Assembly (NCBI GenBank): GCA_003336485.1 | Contig: QENH01000180.1 | Location: 1-35,034 of the forward strand | DNA: 35,034 nucleotides | Source of the DNA: Candidatus Methanophagales archaeon | GTDB taxonomy: Archaea; Halobacteriota; Syntropharchaeia; Alkanophagales; Methanospirareceae | Direction of reading: 5' to 3' | In this document: positions 1-9,400 of the stretch, one piece after another | Layout of the letters: every line of letters begins with the position of its first letter | How positions within the stretch are numbered: the stretch's first letter is position 1 | Program-made: the position numbers and the translations under genes | The notes under the pieces: generated by a model | Databases searched by the model: none | What the model saw: the letters and a program-made list of their open reading frames with translations, nothing else | Told to the model about the DNA's origin: nothing

Positions 1-922
1 CAAAATTAGCATTGCCTATTGGCGGCACGCCATATTTCCATCTTGCGTCATCCCTTAGATGCTCTCCGCCCCAATCGCTCATGTTAAATGGCGGATTAGC
101 GAGTATAAAATCGGCTTTCTGATCTTTATGCAAATCGTTATGGAAACTGTCTCCAAGTTGAATATCCCCGTCAATGCCGCGAATAGCCAGATTCATCTTG
201 CTGAGTTTCCACGTTGTAGGGTTAGACTCCTGCCCAAAGATATGAATATCCTCTATCCGTCCGTCATGCGCACGTATAAAATTTTCACTCTGGACAAACA
301 TCCCGCTTGAACCACAACAAGGGTCATAAACCCGACCTTTGTATGGCTCAATCATCTCAACAAGAACTTTAACAATACTCTTTGGCGTGTAGAACTGTCC
401 ACCTTTTTTGCCTTCTGCACTGGCAAACTCGCCTAAAAAATATTCGTATACCCTGCCGAGAATGTCTTTTGATCTGCTTTCATAATCGCCCAAGCCAATA
501 GTCCCGATAAGGTCAATTAATTCGCCCAACCTTCTTTTATCTAAAGTAGGCCGGGCATAATCTTTAGGCAGCACACCTTTTAGTGATGGGTTTTCCTTCT
601 CTATTAATTCCATTGCATCGTCAATTATTTTCCCTATCTCTGGCAGTTTAGCGTTCTTTTGCAGATAACTCCATCTTGCTTTACCGGGAACCCAGAATAT
701 GTTTTCCATGCTATATTCATCACGATCTTCTGGGTCTGCACCCTCGCTTACCTGTTCTTGTAACTGCTCGTGTCGCTCATCGAAAGAATCCGAGATGTAC
801 TTCAGGAATATCAAACCTAATACAACGTGTTTGTATTCGGCGGCATCCATGTTGCTTCTCAATTTGTCTGCGGCTTTCCATAGTTTCTGCTCAAAGCCCA
901 AATGCGCACCGTTATTAGGCAT
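1..922 (-). CDS. hsdM: Type I restriction-modification DNA methyltransferase subunit HsdM (5' part, cut by window edge)
   Basis: About 307 N-terminal residues are readable and the gene runs off the left edge. It starts [12 protein letters not shown] at 922, behind a purine-rich stretch (aggaagaaag). The N-terminal helical HsdM domain is visible ([17 protein letters not shown]), followed by the adenine-N6 methylase fold: [19 protein letters not shown]-binding motif [12 protein letters not shown], and catalytic motif IV NPPF ([15 protein letters not shown]). HsdM methylates adenine in the host recognition site and forms a complex with HsdS and HsdR; those partners would lie to the left and are not visible. 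The identification rests on both motifs and on colinearity with the family. The gene is the first member of a minus-strand accessory island. Confidence 0.93.
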   Translation of the reverse strand, partial: MPNNGAHLGFEQKLWKAADKLRSNMDAAEYKHVVLGLIFLKYISDSFDERHEQLQEQVSEGADPEDRDEYSMENIFWVPGKARWSYLQKNAKLPEIGKIIDDAMELIEKENPSLKGVLPKDYARPTLDKRRLGELIDLIGTIGLGDYESRSKDILGRVYEYFLGEFASAEGKKGGQFYTPKSIVKVLVEMIEPYKGRVYDPCCGSSGMFVQSENFIRAHDGRIEDIHIFGQESNPTTWKLSKMNLAIRGIDGDIQLGDSFHNDLHKDQKADFILANPPFNMSDWGGEHLRDDARWKYGVPPIGNANF

Positions 923-973
923 TTTTATCTTTCTTCCTGCTCTTCTCTTCCCCACTCCTTCTATGTCACCGCA

Positions 974-1057
974 TCATAAAATAATATTCCTGTTGGCGAA
1001 TACATACACATCATGAGCCGCAGAATCGTCATTTAATGTAACGCTTTTGCCGGGCAT
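974..1057 (-). CDS. Possible 27-aa leader ORF upstream of hsdM
   Basis: A short open frame starts MPGKSVTLNDDSAAHDVYVF and is preceded by a good ribosome-binding site (gcgaggtggtaaaatg). It ends 51 bp before the hsdM start. Nothing in the peptide is recognised. It could be a real small leader protein of the restriction-modification operon or the start of a truncated gene. An AT-rich TATA-like stretch near 1117-1128 would suit a promoter for it and hsdM. Confidence 0.3.
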   Translation of the reverse strand: MPGKSVTLNDDSAAHDVYVFANRNIIL

Positions 1058-1173
1058 TTTACCACCTCGCCACTAAAGAAACATTTTGTATGCTATATTT
1101 GTAAATATTTGTGCTCAATATAAATTTCAGTACCCGCCTTTTTTTCTCTTTTTGTGATTCTGTTCCAGCAAGA

Positions 1174-1582
1174 CTATACATTTAAATCATTTTCACTCAT
1201 CCTGTGATACCTGTATTTTTCCCTCACTATCTGCCCTTTTGTGACCACAACATATTCAAATCCTTTCTTGTTTCGCGATTGTTTAAATTCAACAAGATAC
1301 TGCGGCTCTTCCACCGCCGTCACCATTACCGAACCATTCACAAACATCAGCGCTAAATACCATGTCAATACGCCTGCCTGGTTCTCCTCGCTATACAAAA
1401 AATCTTTATTTCCGCCTGTTGGGAATACAAATTCTGTTATCCAAGTAGGTTTTTCTTTACCTTCGTTGTTCAATATCACCGCTTTGACTTGTTCTATATT
1501 CTGTTCGATCTTTTCCGGGTCCTGATACTTCGTTGCCCAAGTTCCAAATTATCATAGCTTGAGTCGTAGAACACAGTTCTGC
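1174..1582 (-). pseudogene. Decayed partial copy of the GH-A clan glycosidase (fragment 1)
   Basis: The reverse strand encodes pieces of the intact glycosidase at 4564-6045. It contains GRTVFYDSSYDNL, then jumps to a GNEV-like stretch, then [41 protein letters not shown], the [19 protein letters not shown] block and [16 protein letters not shown]. Relative to the parent there are at least three internal deletions, one of them between two AATGG copies (FVNG joined to NGS), plus a frameshift and stops. A 101-residue frame (1174-1479, GTG start) stays open but lacks signal peptide, acid/base glutamate and most of the barrel, so it is very unlikely to be functional. Confidence 0.85.
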
Positions 1583-1593
1583 CAAAAGATTAG

Positions 1594-2004
1594 CTATATA
1601 GTTAAAAAGACATCTTCAAACCCTTTTCCCCGCACAAATTTTTTGAGTTCTGCATCGAATGACAAAAATTTCAAGCCTTCTTTGAGCGAAATCGCATAGA
1701 GCAAGCAATCCAAGAAGTCCGTATGCCCAGCCCTTCTCAACTTCAGGGCTTCGATGAAGACCTCTGCGTTCTCAATAACACGTCTATAGCTACGTTCTAT
1801 GCTATATAAACATATCTCGACAGTCTCCATGTCAATCGCAACTTTTTTCCTTTCGAGAGATATAAAAATCCACGAACATTCAAGAATGCTGAATATTGAG
1901 TAGTAGAAATCATTCCCTTCAAGATTTTCGAGTGCTTCCGCTGCCCCTGTAACCTCAACACCGAGAGAAGGTAGCAAAAAAGAAGTGTCAAAGAGGATTC
2001 TCAT
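1594..2004 (-). CDS. PIN-domain ribonuclease toxin (VapC type)
   Basis: 136 residues, normal for a VapC-like PIN domain. The acidic metal-binding set of the family is present: D6 (ILFDTS), E42 (ILECSW), D96 and D99 (GHTDFLDCLLYA) and D117 (LSFDAEL). PIN toxins are Mg2+-dependent endoribonucleases that cut tRNA, rRNA or mRNA; the target here cannot be predicted. The gene overlaps the upstream AbrB-type antitoxin by 17 bp, the tight coupling expected of a toxin-antitoxin pair. It sits between the two decayed glycosidase fragments. Family assignment is firm; the toxic role is inferred from the pairing. Confidence 0.85.
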   Translation of the reverse strand: MRILFDTSFLLPSLGVEVTGAAEALENLEGNDFYYSIFSILECSWIFISLERKKVAIDMETVEICLYSIERSYRRVIENAEVFIEALKLRRAGHTDFLDCLLYAISLKEGLKFLSFDAELKKFVRGKGFEDVFLTI

Positions 2005-2245
2005 ATTTGCCCTGTTCCTCTTGGCTTATCTTTTCTATTTCCTCAAAGCTAACAGATGCGAATTTTTTTTCTTTTACTGCGAGCTCCACAGCGTGTTTTA
2101 TCCTATTTGGCTCCAAAATGAGCTTGTTATCCTCAATACAGAGGCTCATCGTACACCCTTCCCTCAGATCAAGCCGCTCTGCAATAGCTTTTGGGATGTG
2201 CAATGCGAACTTCTTCTCCACTTTTACTTCCACTTCTTGACTCAT
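1988..2245 (-). CDS. AbrB/SpoVT-family antitoxin (VapB type)
   Basis: 85 residues starting MSQEVEVKVEKKFALHIPKAIAERLDLREGC, a typical swapped-hairpin AbrB DNA-binding domain. The C-terminal tail (IEEISQ-like, KISQEEQGKYENPL) would bind and inhibit the downstream PIN toxin. I chose the ATG at 2245 because it follows a good ribosome-binding site (agaggtgcgattatg); a frame extension to 2296 lacks one. A TATA-like sequence at about 2272-2282 (reverse strand acatatatatc) lies at a suitable distance. AbrB/PIN pairs usually autorepress through the antitoxin. Confidence 0.85.
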   Translation of the reverse strand: MSQEVEVKVEKKFALHIPKAIAERLDLREGCTMSLCIEDNKLILEPNRIKHAVELAVKEKKFASVSFEEIEKISQEEQGKYENPL

Positions 2246-2335
2246 AATCGCACCTCTTGTTTTACAATTTTGATATATATGTTTCAAATATATCATTTAT
2301 TCTTTTAATCTTTATACTTCTTCCCCTATCATAAT

Positions 2336-2590
2336 CTTAAGATTGAATATCAACGCCTTTTCTATCCCATTCACGAACATCAACGCCAAATACCGCGTCA
2401 ATACGCTTGCGTGATTATCCTTGCTGTACACAAATCCGCCATCTTTATTCCCGCCTGTCGGGAATCAGATTTTCGTTATCCAAATAGGTTCGTCTTTATC
2501 TTCGTTGCTCAATATCACCGCTTTGACTTGTTCTATGTTTTGTTCGATCTTTTCCGGGTTCTGATACTTCGTTGCCGAGTTCAAAATACC
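2336..2590 (-). pseudogene. Decayed partial copy of the GH-A clan glycosidase (fragment 2)
   Basis: The reverse strand reads YFELGNEVS, then shifts frame into [33 protein letters not shown], a TGA stop, then [14 protein letters not shown] and [24 protein letters not shown]. These match the intact enzyme at 4564-6045 closely, but about 95 residues between GNEV and YQNPEK are missing and the nucleophile motif ITEF is mutated to ITKI followed by a stop. The deletion junction (gcaacgaagtatcag) is the same as in fragment 1, so both fragments descend from one already deleted copy. Not functional. Confidence 0.85.
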
Positions 2591-2623
2591 TGACAAGGCA
2601 GAAAAATGTCGGTACAGCAGGTG

Positions 2624-3070
2624 TTAGATGTCCCGTGGAGCTATAATCCCTAGAGTTCTTCCATCAATTGTGAGCTTCTCGAGATCGAGCAATGCTTTAT
2701 CAAAAGTCACTATCTGTTCTATACGATTAGACAGAAAATTCGCCATTATCAAACAGTCCCTACCGCCCAAAGGATATTCTAATCCAATATATAGCCCGAG
2801 TTTTGTGATTTCCTTCGTTTGGTTCAAGAAAAGCGTTGTATCGAGATTAATATAGTCATTTAGCGTATTCATTGCCTCTTTCCTATCCCATTTCTGGGCG
2901 TAAACCAGTGTGTGATAAGCTTCATGAATAACAGTTGGGTTTGTAGCGGTATTAGGAAAGGACAGCAACTCTTTTGCTTCTGAATGGTCGGGATGCTGCT
3001 TGTCTAAGAAGGGCACCAAAACATTTGTATCTACCCCCAGATACTCTTTATCTCCTCTGCTGTCGCCCAT
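2624..3070 (-). CDS. PIN-domain ribonuclease toxin (VapC type), second pair
   Basis: 148 residues. PIN-domain acidic residues are visible at D14 (LGVDTNVLVPFL), E50 (VIHEAYHTL), D105 (GGRDCLIMA) and D124 (VTFDKALL). Expected to be a Mg2+-dependent endoribonuclease toxin. It overlaps the 3' end of the AbrB-like gene 3031-3261 by 40 bp, indicating translational coupling. It is not a recent duplicate of the PIN gene at 1594-2004: the sequences differ widely outside the motif residues. Confidence 0.87.
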   Translation of the reverse strand: MGDSRGDKEYLGVDTNVLVPFLDKQHPDHSEAKELLSFPNTATNPTVIHEAYHTLVYAQKWDRKEAMNTLNDYINLDTTLFLNQTKEITKLGLYIGLEYPLGGRDCLIMANFLSNRIEQIVTFDKALLDLEKLTIDGRTLGIIAPRDI

Positions 3071-3261
3071 TTTGGTTTCCCTGTTCGTTTAGGACTTAGC
3101 CCACACAGGTCTTTTAAACTAACTCTTTTCTTAAGTTTTAGTAGAATTTCACTATCTTTCTCTTCAATGCGGATAACCGTACCTTCTTTGATTTCCCATT
3201 TCTTCCTAATAGACTCGGGAATCTCTATTCTACCATCAGTATCTACAATTGTTTCTTCCAT
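3031..3261 (-). CDS. AbrB-family antitoxin, second pair
   Basis: 76 residues: MEETIVDTDGRIEIPESIRKK is a standard AbrB/MazE-like DNA-binding domain (GRIEIPESIRKKWEIKEGT). The C-terminal half (KDLCGLSPKRTGKPKWATAEEIKSIWG) is the probable toxin-binding tail. The start at 3261 lies about 25-30 bp downstream of a TATA-like element (reverse strand ttatatattaac, 3285-3296), so the transcript may be nearly leaderless. It forms a coupled pair with the PIN gene 2624-3070. The same EEIKSIW tail reappears in the degraded antitoxin at 33011-33170. Confidence 0.85.
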   Translation of the reverse strand: MEETIVDTDGRIEIPESIRKKWEIKEGTVIRIEEKDSEILLKLKKRVSLKDLCGLSPKRTGKPKWATAEEIKSIWG

Positions 3262-3396
3262 ATAGATAAATAAGTATGATGTTAATATATAATAGTATTG
3301 ATTTTTCTTAGGTACAATCTCTTTGAAAGAAGTTTTATAACGAAAAGCTCAGCCACTTTTGCCTGTTGTGGAGCAAAATTCAGTTGGAGCGACAGG

Positions 3397-3693
3397 TTAT
3401 TGGATTTTACCGCTCCGTTTTTTCTTTTTCTTCTTTTCCTCTTTTGGTGCGATAAGCTCAAGTTCTTTCCCGTATTGCGCCACGACTCGGCTACGTAATT
3501 CTTCGAGCTTAGAAGCAGGGACGCCATATGCATTTATGGAATAGGCCCAATCGCGCTGACGAATTAAATCACGTTCCAGTTTTCCTGCGCATTCTTCGCA
3601 AAGAAGTAGGTCATCAACACGACCAAAAAAACCACATACTTGGCACTCACCGTCATAGAAACCGAATGATTCGTCCTCATCATCGTAAGTCAT
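3397..3693 (-). CDS. Small zinc-ribbon protein of unknown function
   Basis: 98 residues starting MTYDDEDESFGFYDGECQVC. Two CxxC pairs (C17/C20 and C32/C35) make a compact zinc ribbon near the N-terminus. A helical middle follows and the tail is extremely lysine-rich (residues 83-93), suggesting nucleic-acid contact. The start at 3693 has a modest ribosome-binding site (agaggtttcct) and a TATA box at 3722-3735. It is not recognised as a named family. It stands alone between the toxin-antitoxin genes and the orphan antitoxin. Confidence 0.65.
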   Translation of the reverse strand: MTYDDEDESFGFYDGECQVCGFFGRVDDLLLCEECAGKLERDLIRQRDWAYSINAYGVPASKLEELRSRVVAQYGKELELIAPKEEKKKKKKRSGKIQ

Positions 3694-3721
3694 AGGAAAC
3701 CTCTAATTTTAGATTGTTTTC

Positions 3722-3735
3722 TTTTTATATATAAA
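3722..3735 (-). promoter_or_regulatory. TATA box for the zinc-ribbon gene
   Basis: The reverse strand reads tttatatataaaaa here, about 30-40 bp upstream of the ATG at 3693, the expected archaeal spacing to a short leader. Confidence 0.5.
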
Positions 3736-4060
3736 TACATGCAGAAAAGACAAAACCATGTAAACATTTCTTTTTCTTCTATCTCTTATCACACACTTTA
3801 AAATTCAAAATCTATTTCTACACCTCTTTTGATATGATACGAATTTCATTGCCCTTCGTGAGTATATAAATCATCAACCATGATACAAGGCATCACACAA
3901 CTTACGACCATTACCACCGCAACCAAAATTGCCAATATCATAAAAGCGATTTTAGCTATCAGGTTTATACTCTTTCTTAGGATGCACTTCTAGCCTTTGA
4001 ACTGAGATTTTATATATTTTCCGGTTAAACATTTTTTTGGTTGCAGGAGTCGCTTTGTGC
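3736..4060. other. Gene-poor gap
   Basis: No convincing gene. A 37-codon plus-strand frame (3880-3993, starting MIQGITQLTTITTATKI, hydrophobic and threonine-rich) has no ribosome-binding site and is probably chance. No hairpin terminator or repeat was recognised. Confidence 0.4.
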
Positions 4061-4203
4061 TTATTCCGCCGAAGCCATCAGTCTGTTTAAAAGAGCGATA
4101 ATGCTCTCAAAAGTCGCTTCTTTAATCTTGCCTAATCTCTTCACTACGATTAACTGACTCAAAGAATAGATTTTATTAAAACTATATCTCTTTGCTTTAA
4201 CTT
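4061..4203 (-). pseudogene. Probable MazF/PemK-type toxin remnant (internally deleted)
   Basis: Directly after the antitoxin stop the reverse strand can be read as LKQRDIVLIKSIL followed by a stop, resembling the N-terminus of MazF/PemK toxins (KQRDIVLI..PF). In another frame it then reads SLSQLIVVKRLGKIKEATFE and SIIALLNRLMASAE before a stop at 4061, resembling a MazF-type C-terminal helix. The roughly 70 central residues expected between these pieces are absent. I infer a toxin gene that lost its middle. The short length makes this moderate rather than firm. Confidence 0.42.
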
Positions 4204-4405
4204 ATACCTCATTCCATACCTCGTCATCTATCGGATTGTCCCAAAAATCTAAACTGCTTTCCGAAGCCATAATTAGGTCTTCAATGTCTTCATCCTTCGG
4301 AGGAAGTATTACAATTTCTGCTTTTCTTCCCGTAAATTCCCTCAATTCCGGTAATTCAATTTTGCCCTCTTCTCCAATCTTCACAAAAAAAATTAATGCT
4401 CCCAT
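4202..4405 (-). CDS. Orphan type II antitoxin-like protein
   Basis: 67 residues starting MGALIFFVKIGEEGKIELPEL. An N-terminal beta domain with IGEEGKIELP and the acidic tail LIMASESSLDFWDNPIDDEVWNEV match a small antitoxin family seen in many archaea and bacteria beside MazF/PemK or PIN toxins. The ATG at 4405 is preferred over a GTG at 4423 because a strong purine-rich site (ggaggagaggaga) precedes it; a TATA box lies at 4443-4452 (reverse strand ctttatatag). The expected toxin downstream is only a remnant (4061-4203), so this looks like an antitoxin that outlived its toxin. Confidence 0.6.
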   Translation of the reverse strand: MGALIFFVKIGEEGKIELPELREFTGRKAEIVILPPKDEDIEDLIMASESSLDFWDNPIDDEVWNEV

Positions 4406-4563
4406 TTCTCTCCTCTCCTCCACTTAACATTACCCGATCCAGCTATATAAAGATATGGTTACGTGAACTTGACACATAAACGATTGTTTTATCAAAACTA
4501 TTCTCTGACCTAATCGCTTGTTCACATCAACATTTTCAGTTTTTTGTTTCATCTATGTAGCGA

Positions 4564-6045
4564 TCACATTTCAACAAGATATTGCGGCTCTTCACCTGCT
4601 GTCACCATTACCGAACCATTATACACCTGCGGGGAGGTTATTTCCCCACCCATATCCACCAGATAAGCATCCTCGGAATCCACGCTCAGCACCACCGCCA
4701 TTTCCTCATCTTTGAGATTGAATATCACTGTCCGTTCAATTCCATTTACGAACATCAGCGCTAAATACCGCGTCAATACGCTTGCCTGGTTCTCCTCGCT
4801 ATATACAAATCCACCATCTTTATTTGCGCCTGTTGGGAATCCGAATTCCGTTATCCAAATAGCTTTTTCTTTTCCTTCGTTGTTCACTATCTCCGTTTTG
4901 ACTTGTTCTATGTTCTGTTCGATCTTTTCTGGGTTCTGATACTCGGAATAATAATGAATAGCGACCTTGTCCATGTAGTAGTTATACGCAGAGCCGTCAT
5001 TCTGCTTTATCTCACGGTACATCGCTTCCAGGTAATCGGTGTTGAATCGTCCAACGTGATCGCCCGCAATGTTGCTCTCCATGCCCAGCCCTGCGCACAT
5101 AACGATGCAATTAGCATTTGCGGCTTTTGCTGCTTTGTAGCCTGGAATCAGTCTTTTGCGGACATAATCTTCTGGCGACATGTAATCATGGTTCACATCC
5201 TGACGTGTTCTTTTGCAATCCACTTCGTTGCCAAGCTCAAAAAAGATAACTGGGCGTTTTAGTCCTGGCATGTCATTTATTCCATCTCCGTCATAGCGTT
5301 CCACTACGTGATAAACGTAATCGTAGTACTGCTCTGCGGTTATATCGTTAATATCAAAAGCGACATCGGTATCTTTTATGCTGAGTATGAGTAGTAAGTC
5401 GGGAGAGTAGGCATCTTGATACATTTTGACTAGATTGTCATAGCCTGAGTCGTAAAAATCCGTTCTGCCGCAAGGTGCAGTTTGCCAATACGGGTAACTC
5501 CATTTCGCTTTTAGCCATTCATCACCTTCTAAATCCAGTGGTTCTAAGCCAATCCACCAGGCTTGGTCTCTGACGATTCCGAAGGTTTTTAGTTTATCGC
5601 GGTAATCGGGGAACATCTCTGCCCAATTCTGCCAGTGTGCGTTCATTCCAGTTCGATCTTGGCAAAATGTGGCTTTTGGCTGTTCTGGTGGAGGGGTTGG
5701 TAGAAGATAATTCTCATGGGGTGTAACTCCTGTTAAGTTTATCACCGTTTCTGCTTTATGACCTGGTGCTTCAACCACCACCTTGTACTCACCCATACCG
5801 ATCTTTGGCGGGAAACCAAACTTACCCTCATCGTCTGTAGCCCCTTCTATATACAAAAACCCTTCTTTGCCATACACCTTTACATTTGCATCACGACATG
5901 GAGTCCCACCCCCAAAGTAAGCTTCTATTTCTATTTCGCTTATCCTATGAACTACATGCAAGCGATGAGCACCCACCTCGCTTATGCATAAACACGATAG
6001 AACCAAAAGCATCACAAAAACAGCAAAAAACAATTTTGCTTTCAT
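4564..6045 (-). CDS. Secreted clan GH-A glycoside hydrolase-like protein
   Basis: 493 residues. A signal peptide is clear ([20 protein letters not shown]). Residues ~35-104 form a carboxypeptidase-regulatory-like beta domain ([32 protein letters not shown]), followed by a proline-rich linker (PTPPPEQP). A TIM-barrel domain then carries both clan GH-A catalytic glutamates: acid/base E274 in FFELGNE and nucleophile E400 in [10 protein letters not shown]. It resembles GH39/GH5-type retaining glycosidases; the substrate cannot be told. The protein is exported, so it may act on cell-surface or extracellular glycans. Its ATG overlaps the stop of the upstream DUF2283 gene (ATGA), implying an operon. 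Two decayed copies lie downstream. Confidence 0.75.
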   Translation of the reverse strand: MKAKLFFAVFVMLLVLSCLCISEVGAHRLHVVHRISEIEIEAYFGGGTPCRDANVKVYGKEGFLYIEGATDDEGKFGFPPKIGMGEYKVVVEAPGHKAETVINLTGVTPHENYLLPTPPPEQPKATFCQDRTGMNAHWQNWAEMFPDYRDKLKTFGIVRDQAWWIGLEPLDLEGDEWLKAKWSYPYWQTAPCGRTDFYDSGYDNLVKMYQDAYSPDLLLILSIKDTDVAFDINDITAEQYYDYVYHVVERYDGDGINDMPGLKRPVIFFELGNEVDCKRTRQDVNHDYMSPEDYVRKRLIPGYKAAKAANANCIVMCAGLGMESNIAGDHVGRFNTDYLEAMYREIKQNDGSAYNYYMDKVAIHYYSEYQNPEKIEQNIEQVKTEIVNNEGKEKAIWITEFGFPTGANKDGGFVYSEENQASVLTRYLALMFVNGIERTVIFNLKDEEMAVVLSVDSEDAYLVDMGGEITSPQVYNGSVMVTAGEEPQYLVEM

Positions 6046-6278
6046 ACTTCAACATCCACCATTCGGTGCTTTATCACTGTAAATATACCTTCCAAAGAAA
6101 AACTAAAATCCTTCAGTTCCACAACCTTTGACGCATCCAGTATCTCTATTTCAAGTACGCTACCATCCTCAGCATAATGAGCAATTAATCCTTCCCCAAT
6201 ATCCATCGAATCAACGAGTTTTCCTTCCCTTAACTTCACCAATAGAACATCAGCATCAGGCGAATATTTTATCTGCAT
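6042..6278 (-). CDS. DUF2283-family small protein
   Basis: 78 residues starting [20 protein letters not shown], with [25 protein letters not shown], the signature of DUF2283. The ATG at 6278 follows a near-perfect ribosome-binding site (aaggaggtggaacgtatg), which rules out the longer frame reaching 6338. The function of the family is unknown; members often occur beside toxin-antitoxin genes. It overlaps the glycosidase start by 4 bp and is probably cotranscribed with it. Confidence 0.8.
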   Translation of the reverse strand: MQIKYSPDADVLLVKLREGKLVDSMDIGEGLIAHYAEDGSVLEIEILDASKVVELKDFSFSLEGIFTVIKHRMVDVEV

Positions 6279-6356
6279 ACGTTCCACCTCCTTTATAATA
6301 CCGCTCAGCATAAGGAAAATTTTGATTATGTTAAGCATTACACAATAATTTATTTT

Positions 6357-6479
6357 TCAGCCCTCCAGAGCGGTCTCACAATTGCCTTTGGCACCAAAAA
6401 TTTTGCTTCTTTTTGGGTTTAAAGCTCTATTTACCGCTCTTATTCTCCTGTTTTTGAGTTGTTGGACAGTCTCTTGCAT
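6357..6479 (-). pseudogene. Short degraded coding remnant
   Basis: A 40-codon frame starts MQETVQQLKNRRIRAVNRAL behind gaggag, 4 bp after the phosphoesterase stop. In a neighbouring frame the same DNA encodes KEAKFLVPKAIVRPLWRAEK ending in a stop near 6349, which looks like a natural protein C-terminus. I infer a small gene broken by a frameshift. The family is not recognised. Confidence 0.3.
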
Positions 6480-6483
6480 CTCC

Positions 6484-9400
6484 TCATATATCAATCACAT
6501 AGACAAGCGGATCATTCTTAGAACCTAAGGTATCTCCCTCATAATCGTCGAAGTAGCCACTCACGCCGTTTGTGCTAACATTACCACGCGACACCCAATC
6601 CTTATCAACTTTTTTCCCGCCAAGGGTCTTACCAGCTAGTTTCACCTTGAAGAACACATCCGGGTTGTCACCTCCCTTGTCCCTTATGGATATATAAACC
6701 CGCCCATTACTGCTGATTATACCGGAACCCAGCAGGACATTGGAGTCCCATACTTCCACTGTAATACCAGGTGGCAATGGGCCACCTGTGCTTTTATTTT
6801 TGAACTGGAGGGATACCGTGAGACCTTGACCTGAACTTCTTCCCTTGTGCCCTATCTCAAATACCAGGGGCTTCTGTAGTGTACCAATCTTATCTCCTTC
6901 ATAATCATCGAAATATCCCCATATGCCGTCTGTACTTGTATGTCCTTTTGAACACCAGTTATTTTCGTATTTCTTCCCAAAAATCTCCGTAACTTTGTAT
7001 AGCTTGCCGTTCTTATCCACTTTTAGGCTGATGCCATCTAAAGTCGCTTTTTCCTTCTTCTTATCCATAATTATTTTGGCTGAGTGATTGTCCATAGAAA
7101 TAATTATGGTCCTCAAATCACAGGATTTTTCGATTTTTGCTTTCTCCGCCCACCAAATAGCGAGATCATCCCAGAGAAACCTTATGAGTCTCTCGTTGTC
7201 GCTTCCGGGAACATTATCCCAGCTAAACAAATATCTATCTTTAAGCACCACCTCAAAAAATATATCTGGCTTTGTTTCATCCTTATGTTGTACAGGGATA
7301 TGTACTTTTCCATCTCTCATAATTGTACCACTGCCGATATGCTCATTTTCGCCTCTCAAAAAGTCATCATAATCCCAAACCTTAACCTCAATTTCCGATT
7401 CTGCAGGAATTGGTTTATATAATTTTGTTGTTTCATCAAATGCTTTAAACTGGAGATAAACATCCATGTTCATACCTTTTTCGAACCTCTCAGTGAATCC
7501 ATATTTTTTGCTATCTTGGACCACTTCACGAACTTTTATCTTTGTTGAATCTTTAGGATTTACTATTTTGATTTTTTTACCATTAGAATTAAAGGAAATT
7601 TTAGTGTAACTTGGTGCAACAAGTTTTATATGCCTGGAACCCTCTTTCTCTTTTGATATTCCCTCGATATTTTTGAACCCGACAGGTCCACTAGAATTCA
7701 TCGTGACAATTACAGGGTTTGTATTATCAAACTCACACTCTTCATCAACCGCTTTTTGGCGTACACTATCATTTTCTATCTGATAAATCCCCTGTCGATG
7801 GCAATGACCAGATAGAATAAGATTAACTATATTTTTATCTTCCCTTATAAATTTGATAAATTCCTTCCGGCGCTTGCAAAATGTACCATTCATGAGATGA
7901 TGAGGGATAAGTAAACCTCCTCCAAAACAATATACAAGCACATGTCCGGGATCGCATCCCTTTTTACCATAAATGCCAACAGGGATGGTCTCTTTTTTCT
8001 CATCACTATAGATTTCACCCTTTTTGAGCTGTTTAGAACCCACCTCATCACAGGGATTATACAAAGTTTGATGGAAGCCTACAACCTTAATTATTTTATC
8101 TTTATTCGTATTTTTCCAATTCGTTAATATTTCGTATTGTTCTTTTGATAAACTATTTGCCGCCCAAGGGAGCAGGGCTTCGATATCCTCTTCCCTATTC
8201 CAATCAAGCATTGCAAAAGTCTGATCCCGATAGGTTAAGGTATAGTCCAAGAAAGGGTTAATAACAAAGGTGTACCAGTATATTGATTTCCAGTCTGTTG
8301 TTAAAACACTCCCGCAAGCAGCGTGAACTTTATCGTCCATCCCATAGATCTCCTCCCACACCTCTCTACGAGTTAGGTTAAGATCATATGCTATATTATG
8401 AGCTTCACCCCCAATAATAGGCTTTCTTGGCAATGGTTGATAAGGATTTATCCGGTAATCGTGGTTCCCAAGAACAGTAAAAATAGGTTGAGGATAGTTC
8501 TCTAATAATAAGTGATAAAAAAGAAGCCAATTTCGATTTTCTACATATTTATCTATATTTCTAAAATCCGACTTTCCATCAAATCCTCTATTATAGTCAA
8601 TAAGGTCCCCTAAGATAAAAGTTATATGAGTATCGTCACTTTTGGTTTTATCCATAATCTCCACGAAAACCTTATTGTAATTGCAAAACCCAGCAATACC
8701 CTTTTTTGACGCTTTAAGATAATATTCATACCATCTCATTGCTAAATGTGTATCTGCTAAAGTGGCAATATTGAGATATTCTGTGTTTTTTTTGAACACT
8801 TTAAATGGATGATAAAGCTTAACGAGTTTGTCTGTTTCCTCCTGCTTTTGTTCATTATTCACCATTACTCGTGTTCTATCAGCTTCATCTAGCATCTCAC
8901 GCATCACTTCGCTCTCTCCATCGAATGAGACGAGGTGATACAGTCCTTCACTCTGGGGCGCTTTGACTTCCAGAATCACTACTTTATTGTAATCTTCCTT
9001 ACAGTATTCATCATAGACAGCCTTTGATAATCGATAGCTATTATTGATAACATATCCTTCTCCCTTTCCTTCTGAAGGATTTGCACCATACGTTTTACAA
9101 CTTTGAATTATATTTAAATATTCACGAGCTTTATTATTATTATTATCTTTTTTCTCCCAGGTACAATACGATAGACAATGAGTTTTAAAATAATCAGTAT
9201 CAACACTGTTTTTTGCTAACAAGATTACTCTTAAATTCCCTTCAGATTCAACGACCCCAGGAAATCCCAAAGCCGGGTGAAGAATTATAGCATCACAAGG
9301 TTCAGGTTCTTTTCGAGATTCCACTATACAAGTAGAATCTACGATACAAGTATAATTTCCATCATGATCATGACCACCTTTCGGTACAAATAGTTTCAGG

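Noticed and set aside
676-1016. Two overlapping plus-strand frames of 80 and 105 codons
   Set aside because: They lie antisense to the start of hsdM, whose methyltransferase motifs are clear; composition is unlike a protein.
3282-3533. 83-codon minus-strand frame rich in lysine
   Set aside because: Overlaps the zinc-ribbon gene in another frame and has no ribosome-binding site or domain.
4903-5262. 119-codon plus-strand frame
   Set aside because: Fully antisense to the secreted glycosidase, which has signal peptide and both catalytic motifs.
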